A stretch of 64,000 nt of DNA. Source: Prochlorococcus marinus (GTDB lineage: Bacteria; Cyanobacteriota; Cyanobacteriia; PCC-6307; Cyanobiaceae). Position numbers and translations under genes: made by a program. Positions 1 through 9,941 of the stretch are shown here, piece after piece (positions within the stretch are counted from its first letter, which is position 1; each line of letters opens with the position of its first letter). The stretch spans positions 1-64,000 of the forward strand of contig NZ_CVSX01000040.1 of assembly GCF_001180305.1 (NCBI RefSeq), read 5' to 3'. The notes under the pieces were generated by a model. That model made no database searches. It saw nothing but the letters and a program-made list of their open reading frames with translations, and was not told the DNA's origin.

Positions 1-1062
<1,062 letters not shown>

Positions 1063-1122
1063 TAAACTTAATTTATTGTTTTTACTTATATAATTTTCTA
1101 TGCAGTTCTCAAGGTTCATACT

Positions 1123-1241
1123 ATCCTGGTGTTCATGGCGATGTGGAACCACTCCGATCCATCTCGAACTCGGTTGTGAAACGCATAAGCGGCGAAAATA
1201 TTTAGGGGGTAGCCCCTTGAGAAAATAGCTCAATGCCAGGT
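1123..1241 (+). rRNA. rrf: 5S ribosomal RNA
   Basis: Starts about 60 bases after the 23S end. The ends TCCTGG and CCAGGTA pair as the terminal helix, and the internal block CGATCCATCTCGAACTCGG is typical of 5S. The length of about 119 nt is normal. It is the last gene of the rRNA operon. Confidence 0.95.
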
Positions 1242-1252
1242 AAAAATATTTT

Positions 1253-1287
1253 AAGGGTTTACTTTTTTAAAGTAAGCCCTTTTTTAT
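1253..1287. terminator. Terminator shared by the rRNA operon and mutM
   Basis: A 13-bp stem (AAGGGTTTACTTT with AAAGTAAGCCCTT, one G-T pair) closes on a 3-base loop. It is followed by a T run on the + strand and overlaps the mutM stop codon, so it probably serves both convergent transcripts. Confidence 0.8.
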
Positions 1288-2165
1288 TTTTGGCATTTAG
1301 GACACCAATGGGTACTTCTTCCAGTAATTTTTTCCCTTTCGATTAAATGCCCACATTTATGACATTCTTTACCAGTTCTTCTATAGACATTTGTCTGTAA
1401 ACCAAAATTCCCATTCTCTCCTTCCAAGTCTCTAAAATCACTAAATGTCGTCCCCCCAGAACCTATACTTTTTTTTAATACATTCACAATTGATTCTTTA
1501 AGCTTGATCAACTCATTTTTCTTGATTGTTCTAGCCTCCCTAAAAGGTGAGATCCCAGCCGAGTATAAACTTTCATCAGCATAAATATTACCTATACCTG
1601 CAACTATTGTTTGATCTAATAAAATAGCTTTTATGGATTTTGTTCTTTTTGAAATAACTTTCTTAAGGTATTTTATATCAAATTCTTTAGAAAACGGTTC
1701 TGGACCTAATTCACCTAATCCTTTAATTATTTTGTTAGGTAATAGACCTTGCTTTATCCACCACATTCGGCCAAAACTTCTTACATCAATGTATCTAAGC
1801 TCATTATTGTTTTTATCGAAAAATCTTATTCTTGTATGTTTACAAGGTGTATTAGGGTTATTAATAAATTTAAAATATCCAGTCATTCTTAAGTGAACCA
1901 CAAGAAATCCATTATTTTTGGCTGATTTTTCTAAAGGGGATTGAGTATCCTTATTTTCAATTTTTTTTAGTTGAGCTATTAAATATTTTCCTTTTCTATC
2001 CCATTTGTTTAAAAGTGAGTTCTTAAGTCCATCAATAAAATCTTCCTTGTAATTAGGAAAAGCAACAGTTGAGTCCCTACAGACCTCTACCTTATTGATA
2101 ATAAAATTATTAAGCTTTTGCTCTAAACCTCTGCGAACAGTCTCTACTTCTGGTAATTCGGGCAA
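1284..2165 (-). CDS. mutM: Formamidopyrimidine-DNA glycosylase (Fpg/MutM)
   Basis: Bifunctional base-excision repair enzyme that removes 8-oxoguanine and formamidopyrimidines and cleaves the abasic site. The N-terminus [14 protein letters not shown] carries the catalytic Pro2 and Glu3; basic KGKY lies near residues 58-61. The C-terminus holds the expected zinc finger with Cys268, Cys271, Cys288 and Cys291. The 293-residue length is slightly above the usual 270. It lies 4 bases downstream of psaE on the same strand, so the two are probably co-transcribed. Confidence 0.97.
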   Translation of the reverse strand: MPELPEVETVRRGLEQKLNNFIINKVEVCRDSTVAFPNYKEDFIDGLKNSLLNKWDRKGKYLIAQLKKIENKDTQSPLEKSAKNNGFLVVHLRMTGYFKFINNPNTPCKHTRIRFFDKNNNELRYIDVRSFGRMWWIKQGLLPNKIIKGLGELGPEPFSKEFDIKYLKKVISKRTKSIKAILLDQTIVAGIGNIYADESLYSAGISPFREARTIKKNELIKLKESIVNVLKKSIGSGGTTFSDFRDLEGENGNFGLQTNVYRRTGKECHKCGHLIEREKITGRSTHWCPKCQK

Positions 2166-2169
2166 TTAT

Positions 2170-2379
2170 TTAAGCTTTTTCTAATTCACTTTCAGCAAAA
2201 TTATTTGTATTAGCGCCACCATCAGTTCCGCTAATCCCAGCGTAATTGACTTTATCGAACCTAACTACACAGTTATATTTAATACCTGATGTATCAACTG
2301 AAGCAACTTTGCCTATCTCATTGTACCAATATGATTCTGGTCTTTTTACTCTTACTAGATCTCCTCTTGAAATTGCCAT
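2170..2379 (-). CDS. psaE: Photosystem I reaction centre subunit IV
   Basis: A 69-residue stromal (cytoplasmic-side) PSI subunit that helps dock ferredoxin and supports cyclic electron flow. The start [20 protein letters not shown] and the basic SH3-like barrel sequence ([15 protein letters not shown]) are diagnostic. Length is normal. It is transcribed just ahead of mutM. It marks the organism as an oxygenic phototroph. Confidence 0.97.
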   Translation of the reverse strand: MAISRGDLVRVKRPESYWYNEIGKVASVDTSGIKYNCVVRFDKVNYAGISGTDGGANTNNFAESELEKA

Positions 2380-2459
2380 TACTATTAATTTAACTTTTTA
2401 AAGAATAACCCATCATTAATAGTCTTAGACAAATTATTCACACATATTAATTAAAAGTT

Positions 2460-3221
2460 CTAACAAAAATCATTTATTAAATTTTTTTCAAATTCTTCCT
2501 TAACAGGCTCTTTCCCCCTCCATTTTCTGCCCGGAATCCTTACATTTAATTCTTTTGTATCGCAATTTATTGAAAGAATCAGTTTTTTATTTTCTTGAGT
2601 TCTTACATTTAAAACCTTTTCCCCTTCAATTTTTTTAAAAGATTTATTTTGAATAATTATTGGACCATAAATTTTTTTATCTAACTCTGATAATTTATTA
2701 TTTTTTTTATTATTGATTATTTGATAAGTTTCTGAACTAATTGGTTCATTTCTGCTAATTATGAGCTTTTGCCCAACTTTAATAGAATCTGGATTCTTCA
2801 AATTATTAATTTCTATCAAATATCCTAAATTTAAGTTATATATGTTTGATATCTCAGTTAGATTTTCACCTATTTGAACAATATGATGATAATTTTTAAA
2901 ATCTGATGGTTTTGAACTATTTTTGTTGGATTCGAAAATAGTTAGATTTTGGCCAACATATATATAATTTTCATTTTTTAATTTATTTAGTTTAATAATT
3001 AGGTCTTTATTAATTGAATAGAGTTTTGAAATACTTGAAAGTGTATCTCCACTCTTTACGATGTGAATTTTTCTTTTTTCAGGTTCATTTTTATTACTTT
3101 CTTCTTTTTTAGCAATTTTTTCAATTTTATTGTTTTTCTTATCAATCTTTTCTTCAGACTTTATTAATGGGTGATTAATACAATTAATCAGGATTACAAC
3201 TACTAAAAATACTAATTTCAT
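2460..3221 (-). CDS. Secreted protein with two LysM domains
   Basis: A short hydrophobic N-terminus (about residues 1-22) suggests a signal peptide or anchor. A Lys/Glu-rich linker is followed by two LysM repeats (about residues 52-96 and 112-155), each with the GDTL/GENL start and the VGQ(N/K)L end typical of LysM. LysM binds peptidoglycan N-acetylglucosamine, so a cell-wall location is likely. The C-terminal 95 residues have no recognised catalytic domain. Function beyond wall binding is unknown. Confidence 0.85.
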   Translation of the reverse strand: MKLVFLVVVILINCINHPLIKSEEKIDKKNNKIEKIAKKEESNKNEPEKRKIHIVKSGDTLSSISKLYSINKDLIIKLNKLKNENYIYVGQNLTIFESNKNSSKPSDFKNYHHIVQIGENLTEISNIYNLNLGYLIEINNLKNPDSIKVGQKLIISRNEPISSETYQIINNKKNNKLSELDKKIYGPIIIQNKSFKKIEGEKVLNVRTQENKKLILSINCDTKELNVRIPGRKWRGKEPVKEEFEKNLINDFC

Positions 3222-3293
3222 TATATTAACTATTTATTTAAAGATAATCTTTTAATTCGAGATAGCATGTTTTTTGAATAAATTTTAAGTAAT

Positions 3294-4685
3294 TTAAATC
3301 TTAAAAATAAACTTTAAAACTTTCTTTACTCTTTCGTAGGGAGGATAACGCAGATTTAAATCAAAGAAAAAACCTTTGAAAGTAATAGATTTTTGATTTG
3401 AAAAATTTCGAAAACCTTCCTCTCCATGAAATTTGCCTATACCACTTTGTCCAACTCCCCCAAAAGGTAAATTTGGAATGAGGACTGGCAACATTACATC
3501 ATTGATACAAACAGTACCTGAGCTGGTTACTCTTGAAATTTGATTATGGATTTTTTTATTGCCTCCAAATAAATAGATTGCTAATGGTTTTGATGTTTGG
3601 TTAATTTGCTTTATAGCAGATTCTTTATTATTTATTCCAATTACTGGAAGTATTGAGCTGAATAGTTCTTTTTGTAAAATATTTGTTTCATCTAATTTAG
3701 TTTTCAAAATTGTAGGAGAAATTTTTAACTTTTTCTTACTAAATGAACCCCCATATAAAATTCTTTTTTCTTTTTTATATCGTTTGAGAATTTCTAAAGT
3801 CGATAAGAAATGATTTTTTTCTAATTTAGATAAGTTTTCGGAAATAATTGGATCTTCTCCATAAAAACTTACTATGCATTGCTTTAATTTTTCTATAAAA
3901 TTCTTTTCAATTTCTTTTTCTACAAAGATATGATTTGGAGCCATGCAGGATTGACCTGAATTAAAAAATTTGCCCCAAACAATTCTTTTCGCAGCAATTT
4001 CTAAATTTGCATTTTTAAAAATTATTACAGGATTTGTTCCGCTTAATTCAAGAGTTAATGGAGTTAAATTTTTTGAAGCCAATTTCATAATGGATTTTCC
4101 AGTTTCAGTATTTCCCGTAAAAAATATGTGGTCAAAATTTTGTTCAATTAATTTTATAGATTGTTTATAACCTCCCTCTACCGTTAGTAGGACATCTTTA
4201 TGGAAATATTTGGAAGTAAGTTTTTTAATTAGTTTTGAGGTCGCAGGACATTTCTCTGATGGTTTAATAACAGCAGTATTGCCTGCCGAGAAAATATTTA
4301 CCAATGGTTTTAAAATGTACAGTAATGGATAATTATATGGACCAAGAATTAAAACGCACCCAAGAGGTTCATAAATAACTTTGGAGGATGATGGAAATAG
4401 ATAGAAAGGTGTATCAATCTTTTTTGGACGCATCCAAGAATTGAGTTTCTTTTTTATAAGTGAAATTTCTTCTTTAACTAAAAGTATTTCTGAAAGCCCT
4501 TCAATTTCAGATTTTCCTAGATCAACAAAAAGTGATTTTATTATCTCTTTTTTATTTTCATCCAAAAGTTTTGAAATTATATTGATATGTTTGATCCGCC
4601 ATTTTATATCTTCCGTTTTACCAGTAAGAACTGTATTTTTTAATTTATAGATGTCTTCTAAATGAAATTTATCAGAAATTTTCAT
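3294..4685 (-). CDS. Aldehyde dehydrogenase, class 3-like
   Basis: NAD(P)-dependent oxidation of aldehydes, probably long-chain or reactive aldehydes. Visible motifs: the NAD-site FTGNTETGK (189-197), catalytic Glu213 in LELSG, and catalytic Cys247 in GQSC. The C-terminal RYPPYE followed by a hydrophobic tail resembles ALDH3/fatty-aldehyde dehydrogenases. The 463-residue length fits that class. It is a stand-alone gene. Confidence 0.92.
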   Translation of the reverse strand: MKISDKFHLEDIYKLKNTVLTGKTEDIKWRIKHINIISKLLDENKKEIIKSLFVDLGKSEIEGLSEILLVKEEISLIKKKLNSWMRPKKIDTPFYLFPSSSKVIYEPLGCVLILGPYNYPLLYILKPLVNIFSAGNTAVIKPSEKCPATSKLIKKLTSKYFHKDVLLTVEGGYKQSIKLIEQNFDHIFFTGNTETGKSIMKLASKNLTPLTLELSGTNPVIIFKNANLEIAAKRIVWGKFFNSGQSCMAPNHIFVEKEIEKNFIEKLKQCIVSFYGEDPIISENLSKLEKNHFLSTLEILKRYKKEKRILYGGSFSKKKLKISPTILKTKLDETNILQKELFSSILPVIGINNKESAIKQINQTSKPLAIYLFGGNKKIHNQISRVTSSGTVCINDVMLPVLIPNLPFGGVGQSGIGKFHGEEGFRNFSNQKSITFKGFFFDLNLRYPPYERVKKVLKFIFKI

Positions 4686-4841
4686 TTTAGTTATCTGAAT
4701 AGTATTAAATATATCAGAGAATAAATTGTAAAAAACTAAATTTTTTATCCACTTACACCAAAGAGAATGATTTATTAGAAATAATCAAATTAACTAATAT
4801 TTTCTTTAAAAATTAGAAATTTACTTGGTTAATATATTTCT

Positions 4842-5732
4842 ATGAGCGAAAAATTTTCAATTAGATTGATATCCATAAATGAAATTCCAGAAGTTACAAA
4901 CTGGGCAAGGTCGGAAGGGTTTTCTCCTGGAATAGATGACTTATCAATTTATAGAAATACAGATAAACAAGGAGTATGGGTAGCCTGCCTAGACAATAAT
5001 CCTATAGGTTCTATTGCGTGCATTAAATATAATTCCTCTTATGGTTTTATAGGTTTATTTATCGTTAAAAAAGAATTCCGAAATAATGGATATGGAGTGA
5101 GCTTATGGAAACATGCACTCGATTATTTAGAAAATGTTGATTGTATTGGTCTTGAGGCCGCCCCAGATAGATTGAATGATTATCAAAAGTGGGGTTTTAG
5201 AAAATCTTCCACTACAAATCGATGGAAATTAAATGGTTATAAAGATTTGCCATTTAGAAATTTCTATAAAGATCAATTTCATTCTTTTAAAGTTGTCCCT
5301 GGCAATGAAATTTCCTCTGAAGCTGTATTAATTTACGATGATCAAAGAGAACCTAGTCCAAGGCCACATTTTTTAAATGACTGGTTGAAAAACTCTCATG
5401 GTAATGTCAGTGCAATTATAGATAATAATGGGATGTGCCATGGATTTGGAAGGATAAGACCTTGTGTTTTGGAGGATGACGAGGAAGGTTGGAGAATTGG
5501 ACCTCTTTTAGCCGATACTCCACCACTTGCTGAACAATTAATAAGGGAGTTAGTTGGTAACTTAGATTCCCAAATCTTATTGGATTGCTCTGATCTTAAT
5601 CCTTATGCAAATTATCTTTTATCAAGTTTGGGTTTTGGAAAAATATCAAAAACTTACAGAATGTATAAAGGTATTCAGCCCCCCTGTCAAATGAATCAAG
5701 TATACGGACTTGCCTGCTTGGAACTGGGATAA
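4842..5732 (+). CDS. GNAT-type acetyltransferase, double-domain
   Basis: Residues about 1-130 form a GNAT fold with the acetyl-CoA loop region LFIVKKEFRNNGYGVSLW (the R/Q-x-x-G-x-G/A equivalent is RNNGYG). The C-terminal half (about 150-296) looks like a second, degenerate acetyltransferase domain. The substrate cannot be told. The gene stands alone, with convergent neighbours downstream. Confidence 0.85.
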   Translation: MSEKFSIRLISINEIPEVTNWARSEGFSPGIDDLSIYRNTDKQGVWVACLDNNPIGSIACIKYNSSYGFIGLFIVKKEFRNNGYGVSLWKHALDYLENVDCIGLEAAPDRLNDYQKWGFRKSSTTNRWKLNGYKDLPFRNFYKDQFHSFKVVPGNEISSEAVLIYDDQREPSPRPHFLNDWLKNSHGNVSAIIDNNGMCHGFGRIRPCVLEDDEEGWRIGPLLADTPPLAEQLIRELVGNLDSQILLDCSDLNPYANYLLSSLGFGKISKTYRMYKGIQPPCQMNQVYGLACLELG

Positions 5733-5795
5733 CTTCCTCTAATATGAGGCATTTTATCCTTATTGTTTTGCTAATAATGAAAGAATTTTGTTTTA

Positions 5796-6059
5796 TTATC
5801 GATAAGCTGAACTTTCAGAAGGTTTCAAAATTTTTTCTACAATATCGGCATTGATTATAGTAATTTCTCCATTATCAATATTGGCTACTTGAAACAAGGT
5901 CCATGAATTTGGATTTCTAGCCCCTCCAATACAGTCGATAACTTGACCTACCCAATAATTTGTATTCTTTTTCTTAATACCTTCGCAATTTTCTTCATTT
6001 TTAATTGCCACATAATCACCAGGCCTAACGAAAAGAAACTCAGGATTTGCCGAGCTCAC
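5796..6059 (-). CDS. DUF3104-like small protein
   Basis: An 87-residue soluble protein starting with GTG. The stretch RPGDYVAIKNEENC and YWVGQVIDC resembles the small beta-barrel family DUF3104 common in marine picocyanobacteria; this is from memory. No signal peptide or membrane segment is visible. Function is unknown. Confidence 0.7.
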   Translation of the reverse strand: MSSANPEFLFVRPGDYVAIKNEENCEGIKKKNTNYWVGQVIDCIGGARNPNSWTLFQVANIDNGEITIINADIVEKILKPSESSAYR

Positions 6060-6157
6060 AATAAATATTTAATAGTATATATGTACTATAGCAAATTATT
6101 AACCTTATTGCTGGGCTTTAAATTATTTTGCAAACTAGAGGTAACTCAAAAAATACA

Positions 6158-6250
6158 ATGGAAACAACTGAAATTGCTATATTTGCAACATTATTAGGAT
6201 TGTTTTTAGCGTTAATTGACGCTTATGCAGAAAGAAAAATTCCTGGTTAA
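6158..6250 (+). CDS. One-helix membrane peptide, 30 aa
   Basis: ATG at 6158 opens a 30-residue peptide, METTEIAIFATLLG and onward, with one transmembrane helix (about residues 5-20) and a charged tail ending in KIPG. It resembles the size of small photosystem subunits, but I could not match it to PsaM, PsbM, PsbT, PetN or PetM. Unknown function. Confidence 0.5.
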   Translation: METTEIAIFATLLGLFLALIDAYAERKIPG

Positions 6251-6266
6251 GAGCTATTATCATTTT

Positions 6267-6401
6267 TTAGATTAAATATGATTTAAGTTGGTCTAAGATA
6301 TCGGTACGGTTAGAAACTAATTTTGTAAAAACTAAATACATCAAACCTCCCATTGCGAGCCTTCCGTTAATTTTCTCTAACTGTTTTAGTTTTTTAAACA
6401 A
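6267..6401 (-). CDS. Short Hli-like peptide
   Basis: A TTG-started 44-residue frame containing EKINGRLAMGGLMYLV, which matches the chlorophyll-binding helix signature of high-light-inducible proteins (E-x-x-N-G-R-x-A-M-x-G). Hli proteins bind chlorophyll and carotenoid and protect photosystems. Here the usual tail (TGQIIPG) is replaced by an unrelated charged sequence, and the N-terminus is very short. It may be a divergent Hli or a decayed one. Confidence 0.5.
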   Translation of the reverse strand: MFKKLKQLEKINGRLAMGGLMYLVFTKLVSNRTDILDQLKSYLI

Positions 6402-6519
6402 ATTTCATTAGCAACTAGATTAAATTTAAAGCCAATAAAAAATAAAAAAGTATTGATTACTTCAAAATTAAAAAAATTTTTTTACAGATTTATAGAAATA
6501 TTTCAAGCATGAAATAAAT

Positions 6520-6657
6520 TTAAAGCCAAGCCTCTTTCATCTCAAGATAAAGTCTCTCACTCTCAGCAGAATTAATTTTGCTGTCAGAATAGGATTGTTG
6601 CTGTTGCTGTTGTTGCTGCTGAGTTGAGTTTGTATTGGAATTTTGGTCTTCGCTCAT
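6520..6657 (-). CDS. Small poly-glutamine protein, 45 aa
   Basis: ATG at 6657 gives MSEDQNSNTNSTQ, then nine consecutive glutamines encoded by mixed CAG/CAA, then a charged amphipathic tail ending MKEAWL. The tract is unstable-looking DNA but the frame is kept open. No known family recognised. Confidence 0.5.
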   Translation of the reverse strand: MSEDQNSNTNSTQQQQQQQQQSYSDSKINSAESERLYLEMKEAWL

Positions 6658-6774
6658 TAGAAAGCTAAATATTTTGTGTTTATTCTCTCATATATGTAGC
6701 TTTTTTTGTCAACTTAAATTCTTAAATTTTATTTAAATTTTTTACCTTATAAATTTTCCTGTTATGACTGAAAT

Positions 6775-6876
6775 TTATTTTGCTACTGTGGTTTTGGCGT
6801 AAAGAAATTTAACTTCCCAATATACAATTCCTAAGAAGATAGCACTTGCAATAATAATTTCAGAAATGGCTAACAT
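6775..6876 (-). CDS. One-helix membrane peptide, 33 aa
   Basis: ATG at 6876 gives MLAISEIIIASAIFLGIVYW, then a short basic tail. A single transmembrane segment covers about residues 3-22. It is one of many tiny membrane peptides in this window. Function unknown; the frame is supported only by composition and a clean start and stop. Confidence 0.45.
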   Translation of the reverse strand: MLAISEIIIASAIFLGIVYWEVKFLYAKTTVAK

Positions 6877-7022
6877 TTTATTTGTCAATACTAATTAAAT
6901 TTTGGTATCAATTTACACAGAATGCAATAGGTACTAATTACATTTATGATTTTAAATATCTTACTAAATTAAATAAAGCGTCAAAATAATATAAAATTTA
7001 GAATTATATACAAATTATTTTC

Positions 7023-7457
7023 GTGGGGATTTTTATAAATTCAACAATTCTTATACCTTTAATACCTCTAGTTACGGCTTTATTTATTTTTGTTTTATTG
7101 GTAAGTTTTAACAGAACACTCAACAGGTTAACAAAGCCAGTTACTGCACTTGTTGCGTTATCGTTATTAAGTTCTACTTTTATAAGTTTATTTGACTATT
7201 TTAAAAAAGTTGAAGAAGAATTAGTTTTATCTAAATTCCTTAAATTTTTTGAGGAAACAAATTTAGTCATACATTTGAATTTAGTAAATGAAAAAATTAT
7301 AATTTTTTTCTCATTATTAATGATATTAATAATTGGATTATCTTTTTTCAAATTGCCCAGAAAAAAAGGTTATGTCTCATTGATAATTAGCCTAGGTATA
7401 ATATCCTCTTCGGTAATGATCTCAATATTACTAATAGATTTTTCGGCACTAATCTAA
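7023..7457 (+). CDS. Polytopic membrane protein resembling the NdhF N-terminus
   Basis: A 144-residue GTG-started protein with four likely transmembrane segments (about residues 8-28, 40-60, 88-108, 118-140). The composition and the loop with LVNEKI recall the N-terminal part of NADH dehydrogenase chain 5/antiporter proteins, but no motif proves it. It converges with the PTOX gene, overlapping it by 4 bases. Confidence 0.6.
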   Translation: MGIFINSTILIPLIPLVTALFIFVLLVSFNRTLNRLTKPVTALVALSLLSSTFISLFDYFKKVEEELVLSKFLKFFEETNLVIHLNLVNEKIIIFFSLLMILIIGLSFFKLPRKKGYVSLIISLGIISSSVMISILLIDFSALI

Positions 7458-7963
7458 ACTGAACTAAGCATAGACAATGCTTCATTAAGTTCTTGGACAT
7501 GATTTAATTCATCTTGAGCGATTTCTTTTATTTTTTGATCATTTGGATTATTTTTTAAATATTTGGAATAAGTTTCAAATGCATGTTCTTCAATTTTTAT
7601 GTTGACATCATAAGCATTAGCTGGAGATAAGAAATAATAAAATACCATTATCCAGTAATAAACCAACACAAGATGTCTTGCAAAAAATCTATCAATCCAG
7701 AACCTATCTCCTCCTCTTCTTTCCATTTCCTTAAGATGCTCGGTTTCGTTAATAGCTTGATAAAAATGTTCTTTCATTAAAATCATTGTTTTTTCATTTT
7801 TAATTCCTAGGGATTCTTTAAAATGAAGAACTGAAAGAAATGCAAAATAAGGTGATCTAGCTATAACTTCTAAAACCCAAAATCTTTGTAAATTTCTACC
7901 GGAGTATATGAAGTCTAAGAAGCTGACAGTAATATTCAAAATCAAAGAGTTGAATTTCCTCAT
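7454..7963 (-). CDS. Plastoquinol terminal oxidase (PTOX/AOX family)
   Basis: A di-iron oxidase that passes electrons from plastoquinol to oxygen, relieving over-reduction of the photosynthetic chain in strong light. The six-ligand pattern of alternative oxidases can be traced: Glu32, Glu73-x-x-His76 (in NETEHLKEM), Glu125/126 (EEHAFETY) and Glu152-x-x-His155 (DELNH). A hydrophobic stretch around residues 95-115 fits interfacial membrane binding. 169 residues is short for the family because it has no transit peptide. It is a known feature of high-light Prochlorococcus. Confidence 0.9.
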   Translation of the reverse strand: MRKFNSLILNITVSFLDFIYSGRNLQRFWVLEVIARSPYFAFLSVLHFKESLGIKNEKTMILMKEHFYQAINETEHLKEMERRGGDRFWIDRFFARHLVLVYYWIMVFYYFLSPANAYDVNIKIEEHAFETYSKYLKNNPNDQKIKEIAQDELNHVQELNEALSMLSSV

Positions 7964-8116
7964 GAATTTCGTTTTTCTTTAAGTATAATTACCTAGTTGC
8001 TTGAAGTCTACGTTACATTTAAGTGATTAACTAAATTTAATATTTATAGCCAAAGATTCTGTCTTCCATTGAAATATTTTTTTTTCATGTATTAATTGGA
8101 TAGATAAAAATTTTGT

Positions 8117-8257
8117 ATGACAAATACTGAAAAAATTACAAATGCCAAAAAGAGGATTGATGAATTAGAAAGACTTATAAAATATTGGAATGATTCAGAA
8201 CATGAAGAGGCAAAAATGATAAATTTTACAGTAAAAGATGAAAATAAAGTTGCTTAG
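8117..8257 (+). CDS. Small soluble helical protein, 46 aa
   Basis: ATG at 8117 gives a charged, probably helical peptide starting MTNTEKITNAKKRIDELERL. No membrane segment. Unknown function; the evidence is an open frame with typical codon usage for this genome. Confidence 0.45.
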   Translation: MTNTEKITNAKKRIDELERLIKYWNDSEHEEAKMINFTVKDENKVA

Positions 8258-8404
8258 AAATTGATGATTAAGGCTGATTAAATTTTTTTACTTTGAGTTT
8301 TTTAATATTTTTAAGTATTCAAATATCTTCATATATATGATTTAGAGCAATTAAACCTATTCTCAAAAACGGTAAGGAACAAATAATATAAAAGAAAAAT
8401 TTAT

Positions 8405-8518
8405 ATGAAAACTTTTTCAAAACAATATTTATTACCAATTAAATTTATACCATGGTTTTTTTGGGCATTTATATCTTTTGTGAGTATATATTTGTGTACG
8501 ACAGCCTGGATAAGTTGA
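8405..8518 (+). CDS. One-helix membrane peptide, 37 aa
   Basis: MKTFSKQYLLPIKFIPWFF and onward has one transmembrane helix. The pattern (L)LPIKFIPWFF-FSVSIYL is similar to the peptide at 11627-11737 (YIPLKAIPYIFF), suggesting a small family. Unknown function. Confidence 0.45.
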   Translation: MKTFSKQYLLPIKFIPWFFWAFISFVSIYLCTTAWIS

Positions 8519-8531
8519 ATGATTAATGAAT

Positions 8532-8840
8532 CTAGCTCCTTCTTAGCCAACCAGGAGCACCGCCAAACCAATCCGATATATCATCTTCATTTGGGTTGAA
8601 ATGATTTTCTTTATTTAGTCCATCTATACCGAATGATTGTAGAAGATTATCAATTCCACCATCATTTTTTATACCATTCCTCCTAAAGCTGTTAGCTTTT
8701 TTCAACCAAAGAGAAATTGTTGAATTGTGGTGCGCAAACTTCTCAACGAATATCCTTTCTTCTAATGTAATTGATTTATCTTGCGCAATTCTTTTAATTA
8801 TTCCTTGGATTTTTAATCTTTTTTGATTACTAATTAGCAT
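8532..8840 (-). CDS. Conserved small protein, 102 aa
   Basis: A soluble protein with a basic helical N-terminal half (MLISNQKRLKIQGIIKRIAQ) and a distinctive C-terminus ISDWFGGAPGWLRRS. No signal peptide or catalytic motif. I do not recognise a characterised family; it looks like a picocyanobacterial conserved hypothetical. Confidence 0.75.
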   Translation of the reverse strand: MLISNQKRLKIQGIIKRIAQDKSITLEERIFVEKFAHHNSTISLWLKKANSFRRNGIKNDGGIDNLLQSFGIDGLNKENHFNPNEDDISDWFGGAPGWLRRS

Positions 8841-9137
8841 TTTTAATCGATTGATTAATTTTTTTATAGGAGAGATTATTAAAAATATCTTGTCAATGTT
8901 AATTTCAACAAATTAACTATTTTAAAGGGTTTTTATCATGAAAAGTTTTAATTTACTAAAAAAGGGGATTAATAAGTAGTACTTGATACATCGATACATT
9001 TATGAAACTTATAAATTCTGAAAATTAGATAAAAAATCAATTCACTCTTAAAGACGCTTAATAATTAGTGTAAGCTGGAGGAGTGGTTGCATAATAGTAA
9101 ATTTGTACTAATATTAGTACAGATGTATTATTAAGAT
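8841..9137. other. Gene-free stretch before the 68-aa gene
   Basis: About 300 AT-rich bases with no convincing frame; the only longer start, at 8938, gives 13 codons. It holds the palindrome listed at 9104-9121 and a weak -10-like TATTAT next to it. Otherwise nothing is seen. Confidence 0.5.
9104..9121. promoter_or_regulatory. 18-bp perfect palindrome, candidate operator
   Basis: TGTACTAATATTAGTACA is a perfect inverted repeat 16 bases before the start at 9138. It shares GTAC half-sites with cyanobacterial regulators, but the spacing does not fit NtcA (GTA-N8-TAC) or the usual LexA box. It could be an operator for a dimeric regulator. Confidence 0.35.
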
Positions 9138-9344
9138 ATGAAAGTGATCCCATCATCACCTTATGCCCCATTTAATTCAAAGGAGTGGAATTCTCTAGTA
9201 AGCATAAATGCAAAGTTTGCAAATTCTCCAATAAAGATCCAAAAAAAAATTTATAGAACTTTTACTCAAAAAAAGATTGAAAAAGATGAACTTTTGCAAG
9301 AGAATAATAAATTGCATCAACAAATGCAACTTGTATTCGCATAG
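9138..9344 (+). CDS. Hypothetical protein, 68 aa
   Basis: A small soluble protein starting MKVIPSSPYAPFNSKEW, with a lysine-rich centre and a C-terminal helical, possibly coiled-coil end (DELLQENNKLHQQMQL). No known family recognised. It follows a perfect palindrome that may control it. Confidence 0.6.
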   Translation: MKVIPSSPYAPFNSKEWNSLVSINAKFANSPIKIQKKIYRTFTQKKIEKDELLQENNKLHQQMQLVFA

Positions 9345-9434
9345 AAAAATTTCAACTAACAATCTTTTTATTGAATATTATTTTACGAAATCAAATTTTT
9401 TGTTAGATTAGTAGAAATATAAGAAGGTTTTAAT

Positions 9435-9725
9435 TTGGCTGTAGATCGAGAACTTTTAAAGGAAGTTACCCAAGAACTTTGGAATACTGTAAAAAAGTTA
9501 AGACCAGAAATTGATAGGCAAACCAGACTTCAATTAGTTTTAAAAGCTTTATTAACTATAGGAGATCTTCCAGATCACATGCAAGCTGCTATGGTAGTAG
9601 GCGTATGTGCAGAAATGGATAAGAGCGATGTTGATAACGTTGAAACTACTTCACAAACCAAAGATTCAAGCGGAGTTGATACTTCTACAGGCAGAAAAGT
9701 AGTTAGAAGAAGTTCAGCTAAATGA
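9435..9725 (+). CDS. Conserved hypothetical protein, 96 aa
   Basis: A TTG start gives MAVDRELLKEVTQELWNTVK. Residues 1-65 are a helical domain with RLQLVLKALLTIGDLPDHMQ; the last 30 residues are a low-complexity Ser/Thr tail ending in basic residues. No catalytic motif. A picocyanobacterial family of unknown role. Confidence 0.75.
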   Translation: MAVDRELLKEVTQELWNTVKKLRPEIDRQTRLQLVLKALLTIGDLPDHMQAAMVVGVCAEMDKSDVDNVETTSQTKDSSGVDTSTGRKVVRRSSAK

Positions 9726-9737
9726 ACTTTAAAACGA

Positions 9738-9941
9738 TCATCCTTTAATTTTCTTTGATTCTTTTTTATTAAGCCGATTGAATAGGTAATATGAAATTAC
9801 AAGTAAGAGAGGAACAAATATTGAATGTAAAGTCATCATTAATTCTGTTTGGCCCATTCCTATAAGATTTGACTCGCTTGGAAGTTGTTCTGTCCAAGTG
9901 CCAACTAAATGCCAAGCTTGAGGAATTGATAAGAAAAACAT
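9738..9941 (-). CDS. Small membrane protein, 67 aa
   Basis: One strong transmembrane helix (about residues 38-57, HSIFVPLLLVISYYLF) follows a polar N-terminal half with several Trp/Gln residues, and a lysine-rich tail follows the helix (positive-inside end). Function unknown. Confidence 0.6.
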   Translation of the reverse strand: MFFLSIPQAWHLVGTWTEQLPSESNLIGMGQTELMMTLHSIFVPLLLVISYYLFNRLNKKESKKIKG

